Assembly (NCBI GenBank): GCA_020161455.1
Contig: JAIUNZ010000008.1
Span: 99,960-163,959, forward strand
Reading direction: 5' to 3'
Source of the DNA: Bacteroidota bacterium
GTDB lineage: Bacteria > Bacteroidota > Bacteroidia > Flavobacteriales > Flavobacteriaceae
Length of the DNA: 64,000 nucleotides
Shown here: positions 55,041 to 64,000 of the stretch, piece after piece
How the letters are laid out: every line of letters starts with the position of its first letter
Position numbering within the stretch: position 1 is the stretch's first letter
Notes under the pieces: generated by a model
Told to the model about the DNA's origin: nothing
Databases searched by the model: none
Seen by the model: the letters and a program-made list of their open reading frames with translations, nothing else
Position numbers and translations under genes: made by a program

Positions 55041-57890
55041 TTAAAACCATTTTCTTGTGAATAATCGAATCAAAGTATCAGGATTAAAAGTTATAATAAA
55101 ACGAATTCGCTCCTGATAATTTTGCTGCCCAATTTCCCAACCATTTGATGAATATACAGGAAAATATAATTCAAAATAATCGGTTACTAAATTTAATCGT
55201 ACGCCGCTATCATGAATGAATTTAGATGACAAATTTCTGTTTTTTATCATTCCCAAATCTCCATAAATTTCTATCCAATTCCAAATATTGGTACTTGCAT
55301 TTATTGTTGTTATCCATTGATTTGCAAATCGATTCTCTAATTTAGATTTAAAAAAACCATCCATTGGAATAATTTGTTGACTAAAAAGACCTTTGGTTTC
55401 AGAACGTCCCAAATAATCGGATTCAAAAAGATAATCAGAAGGTCTATCTACACCAAAATCAAAGAAGTTTGAAGTAGTGGTATTGTATAAAAAACTACCG
55501 GCAAAAAAACGTAAATTCACTTGTCGATTATTGTTAAATAAATGTCTGTATTGCATTTCGGCAGCTAGTTTTCCAAATGTTTTAGACAGTTGAATATCGC
55601 CAAGAAAATTAAAATGATGGGTAACTTCTGTTTTTCCATTATAATATTTAGCATTAAAAACTTGGTAACTTTCGGTGTTTTGATCGGTTAAAAATGCTGA
55701 TTTTTCTCGGTTGACAATTATTTCTTTAATTTGAAAAGATTGTACTCTATTGTCTCGTAGGTTTTTAGGTCTAAATTGAACCGAAATTGTTGGGTTTAGT
55801 TTGGTGTAATAAGCATCAGGTGCATAGTGAAGATAATGACCACCAAGTAAATACTTGATATTGTTAATTTTACTACCTCTATAGTACTGATTAATATATA
55901 CTACTCCTTTTCCAGAAATATTATTTGTTTTTGTTGAGAATGTTGGATTTAAATCAAAGATGAAAGGTTTGTCTAAAATGGTTTTATTATGTACTCGAAG
56001 ACCAGGTTGGAATCCATCATAAAGATTATACTCAAGTGTTGGTACATAAAGAATTTGATTGTAGTAGGGATCTTCCAAATCTTTCATGAAATTAAACTTG
56101 ATTGGACGATTGTTCAGTCGAAAACCACGAAGCGATTGCCAATTGTTTCTCAAATTAAATTCGGGTACTTCATTTTCATAGTTTAATACAATTTTGTCGG
56201 CATCGTTTCTTGGAAAAGTATAAACACTATCTTTTGCTATACTGTCAACCCAATATTTGAAAACAATTTCTTTTTTCTTAATTCCATATACTGGAATGGG
56301 AACATTGGTTGCAGTTTTATTTTTTATAGTTAGACTTACACTATCTTTTGTTTTAGAAAAACTATTGATTTTGTAGTCTATAATATCTCTAGAGTTGATG
56401 ATTTTATCAAAAAACCAATCGATTCTTTTAGGTGAATTCTTCTTTAGAATGTTTTCAAAATCAGTTTCTGTAGTTTGTTGTTTTTTGTTTAGTTCAAAAA
56501 ACTGTTTGATGCTTTCTTGAACACGATTTTGACCCAAATAACTGTCCAAATAGTTTAGACTTAACCCTGCACGGTATTTTGAGGCTATTTTTTCATTAAA
56601 TTTAATTAAAGAATCTTTTGGGCTACCCAAAGGTTGGTCAAGATTTTTTCTTGCCATCAGCATATAGAAATAGCTGTATTGTCCATTGAAACCTAAACTA
56701 ATTAGATTAAAACCACGAAGAATACCGAGTTTCGAAAGGCTTCCCATCATTTTACTATCTGGGTGAAATTCGTCAATGTATTTCATCATCAAATACACTT
56801 GAATTCCGTCATAAATCCAGTTGTCTTCGCGCTGATTGAGTTGTAAGGTGTTGTGAATATAAGTGTTCAAATAGGTTTTTAAAAACTTAAGTTCATACAT
56901 AAACTCATCCGGAAACGGACTAATGAAATTGGGCAATTGATTCAATCCATAAAAAGGGTTTCGCTCATAATCAACTTGTGAAATCGTTATTTTTTTATGT
57001 GGATAATGACCAAGTTGTTCAGCAACATAGTTTACGATCTTATCAATAACAATTGCGCGTTGAATATCGGTTAATCGACTATCTCTTAAATTGGAAACGA
57101 CATCAATATCTTCGTTTTTAAAACTTAAAAATTCTCCTTTTTCATCAAGAAATAAACTAAAATTCAATCTGTTTTCTCCTTTGAAATGGTATAACGTTTG
57201 GTTTTCTTTTGCCGTTTGATTTATTTCATTCAAATCCGAAGTTAATACTAAATTAGAAGGTACTTTAATGGAAAGTTCAAAATCAGATAAAGCATTAGAT
57301 TCATCATCTAAATTAACGTTGTCGTATTTTATAAAAGTATTATTTTCAAATCGCGATGGCGTTAAAAACCAATTCTTTATATTGAATGTTCCTTTTTCGT
57401 CATATCCAAATTTTGTAAATCTATCGCTTGGTATTTTGACGATGTATGTCAATTTAAAAATCTTCTTTTCATTTGGAAGCAATTTTTCTCGAAGACGAAA
57501 TTGAATCACATCGGGATGATTGGCATCACGTTCCCAAGTGAGGAAGTTTGCATTTTCATCAAGTATTGTAATGTTTGAAGTAATGCCACGTTCTTTTTCG
57601 TTTGCTAAATGAAAACCACGTTCAAACTCATCCGAAAAACGTTTGGCTAAAGGCGAGTTTTTGTTAGAATACGCATTGTTCCAATCATTTAAAACCACGT
57701 AACTTAAAGTATCATTACTTTGATTGAAATAGGTCAACTCTTGTATTACTGAAATCGTTTTTTGTTCCGAATCAAATTCAGCAATGAGTTTAGAATTGTG
57801 TTGCGCAATAGTGTTTAACGATAACAAAAGCAAACTCCAAAAAACAAGAAGTTTTAAAGTTAAAATAACTTTATTATTTGGAGTATGCAT
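55041..57890 (-). CDS. M1-peptidase-like protein fused to an outer-membrane barrel, catalytic site lost
   Basis: 949 residues with a signal peptide (cut after NTIAQ). Residues ~35-500 follow the M1 aminopeptidase plan: a beta-rich N-terminal domain (FKLTYIVKIPSDRFTKFGYD, NWFLTPSRFE) and a helical middle. The expected zinc site HExxH ... NEG is replaced by TYLNTYIHNTLQ and WIYDGIQVYL (358-367), so zinc proteolysis is unlikely. From ~600 the chain becomes aromatic beta-barrel sequence ending in LFTRKWF. It probably sits in the outer membrane with the peptidase-like part in the periplasm. Function unknown. It follows the LOG gene by 12 nt. Confidence 0.78.
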   Translation of the reverse strand: MHTPNNKVILTLKLLVFWSLLLLSLNTIAQHNSKLIAEFDSEQKTISVIQELTYFNQSNDTLSYVVLNDWNNAYSNKNSPLAKRFSDEFERGFHLANEKERGITSNITILDENANFLTWERDANHPDVIQFRLREKLLPNEKKIFKLTYIVKIPSDRFTKFGYDEKGTFNIKNWFLTPSRFENNTFIKYDNVNLDDESNALSDFELSIKVPSNLVLTSDLNEINQTAKENQTLYHFKGENRLNFSLFLDEKGEFLSFKNEDIDVVSNLRDSRLTDIQRAIVIDKIVNYVAEQLGHYPHKKITISQVDYERNPFYGLNQLPNFISPFPDEFMYELKFLKTYLNTYIHNTLQLNQREDNWIYDGIQVYLMMKYIDEFHPDSKMMGSLSKLGILRGFNLISLGFNGQYSYFYMLMARKNLDQPLGSPKDSLIKFNEKIASKYRAGLSLNYLDSYLGQNRVQESIKQFFELNKKQQTTETDFENILKKNSPKRIDWFFDKIINSRDIIDYKINSFSKTKDSVSLTIKNKTATNVPIPVYGIKKKEIVFKYWVDSIAKDSVYTFPRNDADKIVLNYENEVPEFNLRNNWQSLRGFRLNNRPIKFNFMKDLEDPYYNQILYVPTLEYNLYDGFQPGLRVHNKTILDKPFIFDLNPTFSTKTNNISGKGVVYINQYYRGSKINNIKYLLGGHYLHYAPDAYYTKLNPTISVQFRPKNLRDNRVQSFQIKEIIVNREKSAFLTDQNTESYQVFNAKYYNGKTEVTHHFNFLGDIQLSKTFGKLAAEMQYRHLFNNNRQVNLRFFAGSFLYNTTTSNFFDFGVDRPSDYLFESDYLGRSETKGLFSQQIIPMDGFFKSKLENRFANQWITTINASTNIWNWIEIYGDLGMIKNRNLSSKFIHDSGVRLNLVTDYFELYFPVYSSNGWEIGQQNYQERIRFIITFNPDTLIRLFTRKWF

Positions 57891-57902
57891 TAGTGTTTTT
57901 AA

Positions 57903-58628
57903 TTAAAAGTTAGGGCTTAAATTGTATTTTTTATAGAATCTATCCAATTCTTCAACTACTTCTTCTGCAGTATCAACAATCTTAATTAAGTTCATGTCTT
58001 CTGGACTAGCATTGTGTTCTTTTCCAATCATTACACTTTTAATCCAATCGATTAAACCCGACCAAAATTCGGAACCTACTAAGATAATTGGAAATTTACC
58101 AATCTTTTTGGTTTGGATTAATGTTACCGCTTCAAACAATTCGTCTAGTGTTCCAAAACCTCCTGGCATTACTACGAATCCTTGTGCATATTTGACAAAC
58201 ATCACTTTTCTAACAAAGAAATAATCAAAGTTTAAGTTTTTATCTTTATCAATATACGGATTGAAATGTTGCTCAAAAGGCAATTCAATATTCAACCCAA
58301 CTGAAGTTCCGCCACCGTGATGGGCACCTTTATTTCCAGCTTCCATAATTCCAGGTCCACCGCCAGTGATAACACCATAGCCTGCTTTACTAATGTTGAA
58401 AGCAATTTTTTCTGCTAACAGATAATATTTATTGTCTGGTTTTGTTCTTGCTGAACCAAAAATAGACACACACGGACCAATTCGCGCCATGCTTTCATAG
58501 CCGTTTACAAACTCCGACATAATTTTAAATATTGCCCAGGAGTCATTAGTTCTAATTTCGTTCCAGTCTTTTTGTTTTAGTTTTTCTTGAAGTATCTCAT
58601 CTTCATTTTCAAAATCGTTATTTTTCAT
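57903..58628 (-). CDS. LOG-family (TIGR00730) Rossmann-fold protein
   Basis: 241 residues with the motifs SIFGSARTKPDNKYY, VITGGGPGIMEAGNKGAHHG, and PGGFGTLDELFEAVTLIQT. These are the nucleotide-binding and catalytic signatures of the LOG family, whose best-known members are cytokinin riboside 5'-monophosphate phosphoribohydrolases and nucleotide nucleosidases. The bacterial substrate is not certain. Probably cotranscribed with the downstream membrane protein. Confidence 0.9.
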   Translation of the reverse strand: MKNNDFENEDEILQEKLKQKDWNEIRTNDSWAIFKIMSEFVNGYESMARIGPCVSIFGSARTKPDNKYYLLAEKIAFNISKAGYGVITGGGPGIMEAGNKGAHHGGGTSVGLNIELPFEQHFNPYIDKDKNLNFDYFFVRKVMFVKYAQGFVVMPGGFGTLDELFEAVTLIQTKKIGKFPIILVGSEFWSGLIDWIKSVMIGKEHNASPEDMNLIKIVDTAEEVVEELDRFYKKYNLSPNF

Positions 58629-58697
58629 CTTCTTTTATTTTATTCTTATTTTTTTAATCAAACGTGCTAATGTAATTCTTTTTTCAAAAAGGCATCT

Positions 58698-59255
58698 CTA
58701 TATTTCTTTTTTGATTCTTTCCCATTCCCATTTTAGCAAGGAATAACATTCCGAATCTTCGTTTTTCCCATCAACAACATAATCTTCTCGCATAATTCCT
58801 TCTTTTATAAATCCTTGGCGAAGTAGTAATCGTAGTGAAGCTTCATTCTCTGCTGCTATCAATGCCTCAACTCTGTGGAGTTTCAATGCTGTAAAACCAT
58901 ATTCCAAAATAGCAGTCAATGCTTCGGTCATATAGCCTTGCTGTTTGTTAGCATTATTGTGGATGTTATAAAATATTTCGGCGCGATTGTGTTTGGCAGT
59001 CCATGTATGAAAACCACATTCACCAATAGGCTTGTTGGTTTCTTTATCAATCAGCAAAAAGAAGAACAAAGAAACTGAATGCGTTTCCATGCCTTTTTCG
59101 TGCATCAATTTATGATGTTCATAACCTATTTCATTAAACCCAAAGTAGTTAATGATTTCTTCTTTCGATTTAGTGTTGAATGCCTCATGAATAAAAGCAG
59201 GAGTAATGCTTTTCAAGAGTAATCTTGACGTAGAAAGAGTTACTTGATTTGACAT
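58698..59255 (-). CDS. GNAT acetyltransferase (RimJ/RimL-like)
   Basis: 185 residues: TSRLLLKSITPAFIHEAFN at the start, LIDKETNKPIGECGFHTW, RAEIFYNIHNNANKQQGYMT (acetyl-CoA pyrophosphate loop, with QQGYMTEAL in place of Q/RxxGxG/A), LHRVEALIAAENEASLRLLL. The family acetylates protein N-termini or small molecules; target unknown. It starts 6 nt after uvrA ends and is likely in its operon. Confidence 0.9.
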   Translation of the reverse strand: MSNQVTLSTSRLLLKSITPAFIHEAFNTKSKEEIINYFGFNEIGYEHHKLMHEKGMETHSVSLFFFLLIDKETNKPIGECGFHTWTAKHNRAEIFYNIHNNANKQQGYMTEALTAILEYGFTALKLHRVEALIAAENEASLRLLLRQGFIKEGIMREDYVVDGKNEDSECYSLLKWEWERIKKEI

Positions 59256-59261
59256 ATACTA

Positions 59262-62090
59262 TTACTTTAATTCCTTTTTCAAAAACTGAGCCGTATAGCT
59301 TTTTTTGTTTTTAATGATCTCTTCGGGTGTTCCTTTAGCAATGACTTCACCACCTTTTTTGCCGCCTTCCATACCAATATCAATGATGTAATCGGCTAGT
59401 TTTATCACGTCCATGTTGTGCTCGATGATTAACACCGAATTTCCTTTGTCAACCAAAGCATTGATTACATCCATCAAAACACGAATGTCTTCAAAGTGCA
59501 AACCCGTTGTTGGTTCGTCCATGATGTAGAACGTATTTCCGGTGTCTTTTTTAGACAATTCAGTGGCTAATTTGATGCGTTGCGCTTCACCACCAGAGAG
59601 CGTAGTGCTTTGTTGCCCGAGTGTGATATATCCCAAACCTACATCTTGAATCGTTTTTACTTTTCGATAGATTTTCGGAATCATTTCAAAGAAATCTACC
59701 GCTTCGTCAACTGTCATGTTTAGCACATCCGAAATGGATTTTCCTTTATATCTAATTTCAAGCGTTTCTCTGTTAAAACGTTTTCCCATGCAGGTTTCAC
59801 ATTCCACATACACATCGGGTAAGAAACTCATTTCAATCGTTCGAACGCCCGATCCTTCGCAGGTTTCGCATCGTCCGCCTTTTACATTGAAACTAAAACG
59901 TCCTGCTTTATAGCCTCGAATCATGGCTTCAGGTGTCATGGTGTATAGTTTTCTGATTTCGGAAAAAACATCTGTATATGTTGCTGGGTTACTTCGTGGT
60001 GTTCTTCCAATCGGGCTTTGGTCAATGTCGATTACTTTATCGATGTGTTCTAAACCTTCAATTTTTTTATACGGTTGTGGCTTCTTCACCGCATTAAAGA
60101 AATGCTCGTTCAGAATAGGATAGAGGGTTTCATTAATCAAAGTCGATTTTCCACTACCCGAAACTCCAGTAACACAAATCAATTTTCCTAAAGGCAATTC
60201 TATCGAAACATTTTTTAGGTTATTACCAGTTGCGCCTGTTAGTTTTAATGTTTTTCCATTGCCTTCGCGGCGTGTTTTTGGCACTTCAATTTCCATCTTG
60301 CCATTCATGAATTGTGCCGTAATCGTGTTTTCCTTTAGCAACTCTTTTGGCGTACCAATACTAATGATTTCACCACCATATTTTCCTGCTTTTGGTCCAA
60401 TATCTATTACATAGTCGGCACGTTCTATCATGTCTTTGTCGTGTTCTACCACAAGAACCGAGTTGCCAATATCCCTAAGGTTTTCTAACGAATTAATCAA
60501 GCGTTCGTTGTCGCGTTGATGCAAACCGATACTTGGTTCATCTAATATATAAAGCACACCAACCAACTGCGAACCAATTTGAGTTGCCAATCGGATGCGT
60601 TGTGCTTCACCACCCGAAAGCGATTTTGAACTTCTGCTTAACGATAAATAATTCAAACCAACATCCATCAAAAACTGTAAACGGGTGTTGATTTCTTTTA
60701 AAACTTCGGTAGCAATGGTTTTTTGTTTTTCGGATAAGTGTTTGTTTAAATCATCAAACCAAGCTATCAATTCCGATATATCCATAGCCGATAAATCAGC
60801 GATGTTTTTTTCGTTTATTTTAAAGTAAAGCGATTCTTTTTTTAGACGTGAACCTTCACAAACAGGACAATTAATTTCGTCCATGTATTCTTTTGCCCAA
60901 CGTTTTAAAGAAGTCGAATTCGCTTCATCAAACTGGCTTTTAATGAAATGCGAAATGCCTTCAAAGTCAATTTTATAATCTTTGGTAACGCCTGCTACTT
61001 TTGAGGTTACAGAGAATTTCTCTTTGCCACCGTTCATAATCATGTCCAACGCTTCGGCTGGAATTTTCTCGATGGCATCCGTTAATGTAAAACCAAATTT
61101 CTCGCCAATGGTTTCCAATTGCTTGAACATCCATGAGGATTTGTATTCGCCCAAAGGAGCAAAACCACCATTCTTGATGGATAGTTTTGGGTTGGGAATA
61201 ATTTTCTTTTCGTTGATTTGGTGTACCGTTCCTAAACCGTTGCAATTGTCGCATGCACCTTTGGGTGAGTTAAACGAAAAGTTATTCGGTTCCGGATTCG
61301 GATAGGATATTCCTGTGGTAGGACACATCAAGGTTCTGCTGAAAAAGCGGGTTTCCTTGCTTTCATGTTCAATAACCATCAAGATGTTTTCGCCGTGATA
61401 CATCGCTGTGTTGATGCTTTCGGCTAGGCGTTTTTTAGTATCGACGCTATCGTTCACTTCCAGTCTATCAATTACAATTTCGATATCGTGGGTTTTATAA
61501 CGGTCGAGTTTCATGCCCGAAACGATGTCTTTAATTTCACCATTTACACGCACTTTCAAGAAACCTTGTTTAGAGATTTGTTGAAACAATTCGGCATAAT
61601 GTCCTTTTCTGGCTCTAATCACAGGAGCCAAAATATTGATGCGTTTTCCAGTAAAATCTTCGATAATCAAATCTCTAATTTGCTCATCGGAATAGGAAAC
61701 CATTTTTTCGCCAGTGTTATAACTATACGCATCGGCGGCACGGGCAAATAATAATCTTAGGAAATCATAAATCTCGGTAATCGTTCCAACAGTAGAACGT
61801 GGACTTTTACTCGTAGTCTTTTGTTCAATAGCAATTACTGGAGAAAGCCCGTCAATTTTATCTACATCGGGACGTTCCAATCCGCCAAGAAATTGACGCG
61901 CATAGGCCGAAAACGTCTCGATATAACGGCGTTGTCCTTCGGCATAAATGGTGTCGAACGCCAACGACGATTTTCCCGAACCCGAAAGACCAGTAATGAC
62001 TACTAGCTTTTCTCGGGGAATGTTAACATCGATGTTTTTTAGGTTGTGCGCACGTGCGCCAATGATTTCAATATATTCTTGGTCTTCCAT
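59262..62090 (-). CDS. uvrA: Excinuclease ABC subunit A
   Basis: 942 residues from the ATG at 62090. UvrA recognises DNA damage and loads UvrB. Two ABC ATPase modules: Walker [15 protein letters not shown] and [14 protein letters not shown]; signatures [13 protein letters not shown] and [13 protein letters not shown]. Zinc sites are at [17 protein letters not shown] and CETCEGSGV ... CETCMGKRF. An in-frame ATG nine codons earlier lies only 3 nt from the promoter element and is rejected. uvrB is in the same window but ~28 kb away. Confidence 0.97.
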   Translation of the reverse strand: MEDQEYIEIIGARAHNLKNIDVNIPREKLVVITGLSGSGKSSLAFDTIYAEGQRRYIETFSAYARQFLGGLERPDVDKIDGLSPVIAIEQKTTSKSPRSTVGTITEIYDFLRLLFARAADAYSYNTGEKMVSYSDEQIRDLIIEDFTGKRINILAPVIRARKGHYAELFQQISKQGFLKVRVNGEIKDIVSGMKLDRYKTHDIEIVIDRLEVNDSVDTKKRLAESINTAMYHGENILMVIEHESKETRFFSRTLMCPTTGISYPNPEPNNFSFNSPKGACDNCNGLGTVHQINEKKIIPNPKLSIKNGGFAPLGEYKSSWMFKQLETIGEKFGFTLTDAIEKIPAEALDMIMNGGKEKFSVTSKVAGVTKDYKIDFEGISHFIKSQFDEANSTSLKRWAKEYMDEINCPVCEGSRLKKESLYFKINEKNIADLSAMDISELIAWFDDLNKHLSEKQKTIATEVLKEINTRLQFLMDVGLNYLSLSRSSKSLSGGEAQRIRLATQIGSQLVGVLYILDEPSIGLHQRDNERLINSLENLRDIGNSVLVVEHDKDMIERADYVIDIGPKAGKYGGEIISIGTPKELLKENTITAQFMNGKMEIEVPKTRREGNGKTLKLTGATGNNLKNVSIELPLGKLICVTGVSGSGKSTLINETLYPILNEHFFNAVKKPQPYKKIEGLEHIDKVIDIDQSPIGRTPRSNPATYTDVFSEIRKLYTMTPEAMIRGYKAGRFSFNVKGGRCETCEGSGVRTIEMSFLPDVYVECETCMGKRFNRETLEIRYKGKSISDVLNMTVDEAVDFFEMIPKIYRKVKTIQDVGLGYITLGQQSTTLSGGEAQRIKLATELSKKDTGNTFYIMDEPTTGLHFEDIRVLMDVINALVDKGNSVLIIEHNMDVIKLADYIIDIGMEGGKKGGEVIAKGTPEEIIKNKKSYTAQFLKKELK

Positions 62091-62106
62091 AGCAATTGGC
62101 AAAACG

Positions 62107-62114
62107 CAAAAATA
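62107..62114 (-). promoter_or_regulatory. -7 element of uvrA
   Basis: Minus strand TATTTTTG, 17 nt before the uvrA ATG at 62090, implying a very short leader. No TTG at 17-19 nt upstream. Confidence 0.5.
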
Positions 62115-62269
62115 CAATTTTCAACGCAGATTTTAGGTGCACACTTTAGAAGAATTTGTTAAAGATTTTTATATTTGGAAAAATTAGGAAAGAGAATAGA
62201 AAATAGAGAAAAGATGATAGATTATATCTTTTAAACTTATAAACACATAAACTTTTAAACTATAAAAAA

Positions 62270-62791
62270 ATGAAATTACTAGGGATAGGTTCACGATTAA
62301 AGCATGCAGAACTTGGAGTAGGCGTGGTGACTAACGTTACTTCAAAACATTATTGGGTGACATTTATTGAAAACGGATTGGAAACCATAGACATCGACAG
62401 CGACTTTGAAGTGATTGAAGCGCTGGAAGACGAAGTAGATTCGGTGAGTTTTTATGAAGTAGAGAAAACATTAAAAAACCTGTTGATGCGTTGGAGTGAT
62501 ATTTCGCCAAACGTTGCTATTGCCGATAAATGGAAAGGCGGAAAGCTCATCATGGAACCGGGCACACCAACCCAAAACAAAGAAGTGCCTATTGATACGT
62601 TCTTTCATAAAATAGTGATGGTGCGCGACAGAGTGCGTGTGATGGAGCAAAAAATTAACTCAAGCAACCTTGAAGAAGCCGACAAGATAGACCTGCAACA
62701 ATACATCACCAAAATATATGGCAGTTTGACCACGTTTAACGTGTTGTTTAAAGCGCCTTCTGATTATTTTGTGGGAGAAAAAACGAAATAA
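62270..62791 (+). CDS. Conserved protein with an SH3-like N-terminus
   Basis: 173 residues. The first ~55 (MKLLGIGSRLKHAELGVGVV, YWVTFIENGLETIDIDSDFE) look like a small SH3/CarD-like beta domain. The remainder is helical (LKNLLMRWSDISPNVAIADKW, FFHKIVMVRDRVRVMEQKIN). Family membership is by pattern only; the protein resembles short uncharacterised Bacteroidetes proteins. Single-gene unit divergent from uvrA, with its own terminator. Confidence 0.8.
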   Translation: MKLLGIGSRLKHAELGVGVVTNVTSKHYWVTFIENGLETIDIDSDFEVIEALEDEVDSVSFYEVEKTLKNLLMRWSDISPNVAIADKWKGGKLIMEPGTPTQNKEVPIDTFFHKIVMVRDRVRVMEQKINSSNLEEADKIDLQQYITKIYGSLTTFNVLFKAPSDYFVGEKTK

Positions 62792-62808
62792 GGATTGATT
62801 TAAAATAG

Positions 62809-62838
62809 AAAAGGAAGCTTTAGGGCTTCCTTTTTTTG
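62809..62838 (+). terminator. Terminator of the gene at 62270
   Basis: 8-bp stem AAGGAAGC with GCTTCCTT, 6-nt loop, T tract, about 20 nt after the stop codon. Confidence 0.88.
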
Positions 62839-62852
62839 TTTTAGTTTCTTTG

Positions 62853-62932
62853 TGGGCACGGATTATAAATTTGCGCTAGCGACCGTTGAAGATAGCTATG
62901 CTAGCGGGATATTAAACTCGAGAAAAACTTAA
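62853..62932. repeat. GCTAGCG-rich palindromic intergenic segment
   Basis: Gene-free DNA containing CACGGATTATAAATTTGCG (imperfect hairpin) and GCGCTAGCGACCGTT followed 18 nt later by ATGCTAGCGGGAT. GC content is clearly above its surroundings. It looks like a known type of flavobacterial intergenic repeat near accessory genes, but only one copy is in the window. Confidence 0.4.
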
Positions 62933-63002
62933 ATATTACCCTTATTCAAAATTGTTGAAAACTTAATGGTACTTTACATAGGAACGGATGTTAGCGGATG
63001 CT

Positions 63003-63584
63003 TTACTTATAGTTTACGTTCTGTGAAATACTAGCTTCTAAAACATTTTTAACATCTTGTGCGATAGAATTTTCAGGATAATTATTTTCAAAATCTGTTA
63101 GGATATATTTTTTTCCCTTCTTATCCTTTATAGATAATCTTAACCATTTGCTAGTATTGAATTTATGTTTAATTGTCTTTTCAATTAATTCGCTTTTTGC
63201 AACTTCTTCGAAATCAATTTTTCTTGACTTCAATATGTTTTTAAATAAAATGTGGTTGTTTTCAATAACAAAATATTTCTCTTTTATATTTATCTTTAAG
63301 GTATTTCCTCCGAGAATTATTTTTTTTAACTGAAAAATAAATATCGAAATGCATAAGATCAATAATCCAATTGTCAAATAGTCATTTTTATATAGTATTT
63401 CATAAGTTAAAAATCCTATTGGAACGATTATTATAAAAATTACATATAATAATGTACCCCAAAGTTCAGAACGATTATCATTTATTTTCAAAATGTTATT
63501 CTTAAACTGAATTAAATCATGCTTTTTATGTCTTTCTACATTTCTGGTCAGTTTAAAAATCGCATGTTCTATTTTATCGTTCAT
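63003..63584 (-). CDS. Membrane protein of unknown function
   Basis: 193 residues. A charged N-terminal ~40 residues is followed by two hydrophobic helices (about 43-62 and 69-87) and a C-terminal soluble domain with PH-like alternation (KINIKEKYFVIENNHILFKN, WLRLSIKDKKGKKYILTDFE). No family is recognised. It is bracketed by a 19-bp imperfect inverted repeat (62988-63006 and 63600-63618) in an accessory, repeat-rich corner next to a dead transposase. Confidence 0.65.
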   Translation of the reverse strand: MNDKIEHAIFKLTRNVERHKKHDLIQFKNNILKINDNRSELWGTLLYVIFIIIVPIGFLTYEILYKNDYLTIGLLILCISIFIFQLKKIILGGNTLKINIKEKYFVIENNHILFKNILKSRKIDFEEVAKSELIEKTIKHKFNTSKWLRLSIKDKKGKKYILTDFENNYPENSIAQDVKNVLEASISQNVNYK

Positions 63585-63621
63585 ACTTTTCAGTTTCTGG
63601 TAAAGTTTCCGCCAACGTCAG

Positions 63622-63648
63622 ACTGTGAAAAAACTTTCTCTTCACAGT
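63622..63648. other. Hairpin upstream of the transposase remnant
   Basis: ACTGTGAA (63622-63629) pairs perfectly with TTCACAGT (63641-63648), 11-nt loop. It may be a terminator or part of the IS end; there is no clear T tract. Confidence 0.45.
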
Positions 63649-63702
63649 AAACAAATATACTAAAATAGTTGTACGAAAAAACAGTTTTCTGTATTTTTAA
63701 CC

Positions 63703-64000
63703 ATGCAACACATCACTAGAATTCAACGCAATCAACTGAGGTTGTCTAGTTTAGAAGACACTATTACGGCAGACAATCCCGTTCGATTTATCGACGTTTT
63801 TGTTGGCGTGATGTGAAAATTAAGTTGCTGCGAAGTCAGAGCCATTGGCAGAGCTGGCAAGTTTAACTTATAATTTAAAGAAATACTTGCGATTTGTTGT
63901 CAAAAAACCAACCATCCAACTGCAACTAATGCAACTAAAAGTTAGAAAAACGGCTGGCTTACTCAAAACCTATTTTCACGAAATCAAAAGCGGGTTTTTA
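63703..64000 (+). pseudogene. IS1182-family transposase remnant with internal deletion
   Basis: The frame at 63703-63816 encodes an IS1182-like N-terminus (RIQRNQLRLSSLEDTITADN, PVRFIDVFV) and stops after 37 residues. A second frame (+1) from about 63851 encodes a sequence like the C-terminal end of such transposases (ELASLTYNLKKYLRF ... LLKTYFHEIKSGFL) and runs to the window edge. Several hundred codons with the catalytic residues are missing, so the element cannot move by itself. No terminal inverted repeat was identified. Confidence 0.65.

Noticed and set aside
62853-63618. Integron attC-type gene cassette
   Set aside because: The GTTAGCG ends do not fit the GTTRRRY core, the flanking sites are inverted rather than direct, and there is no integrase.

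Overview
The window is AT-rich chromosomal DNA from a member of the Flavobacteriaceae, most likely Flavobacterium or a close relative. The evidence is: two type IX secretion cargo proteins with type B (gliding-motility-associated) C-terminal sorting domains; a SusC-like TonB receptor paired with a DUF4249 lipoprotein; promoter -7 elements of the Bacteroidetes form TAnnTTTG, several close to start codons; few Shine-Dalgarno sequences; an archaeal/eukaryote-type prolyl-tRNA synthetase; an extended NusB; and fused E1 alpha-beta and cyclophilin-FKBP proteins.

Layout. 1-10.5 kb is housekeeping: rimO, an OmpP1/FadL porin with an aromatic-rich lipoprotein, proS, tRNA-Glu, rpsT, a histidine kinase with a receiver-only regulator, and typA. 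10.5-17.5 kb starts with an intergenic array of 21-bp palindromic repeats and continues with two very large secreted proteins. 17.5-24.2 kb has an ABC-2 transporter, an outer-membrane barrel protein, a YfcC-type carrier and a nucleoid-associated protein. 24.2-29.8 kb is accessory: a four-helix-bundle gene enclosed by inverted repeats, small secreted or membrane proteins, an array of ~50-bp repeats, and a 295-bp duplication holding two decayed copies of one small membrane-protein gene. 29.8-37.2 kb is a tight minus-strand run: TonB receptor, DUF4249, thiamine pyrophosphokinase, rlmF, a RelE/ParE-type toxin-antitoxin pair and uvrB. 37.3-62.8 kb is mostly core: monomeric isocitrate dehydrogenase, rplS, trmD, a fused peptidyl-prolyl isomerase, csaA, an ABC exporter, leucine dehydrogenase, nusB, yajC, pepT, a branched-chain-type 2-oxoacid dehydrogenase E1, an M1-peptidase-like outer-membrane protein, a LOG-family protein and uvrA. 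The right end (62.8-64 kb) is accessory again and closes with a decayed IS1182-type transposase.

Working together. UvrA and UvrB belong to the same excision-repair machine but lie ~28 kb apart. Leucine dehydrogenase and the E1 protein are successive steps of branched-chain amino acid breakdown, which feeds the iso/anteiso fatty acids typical of this group. RimO, rpsT, rplS, trmD, rlmF, proS, tRNA-Glu, typA, nusB and csaA all concern translation.

No complete new defence or biosynthetic system is visible. The most unusual material is the set of intergenic elements whose repeat period matches whole DNA helical turns (10, 21 and 50 bp), above all the inverted-repeat-bounded four-helix-bundle cassette at 24226-24721 and the 21-bp palindrome array at 10592-10738.
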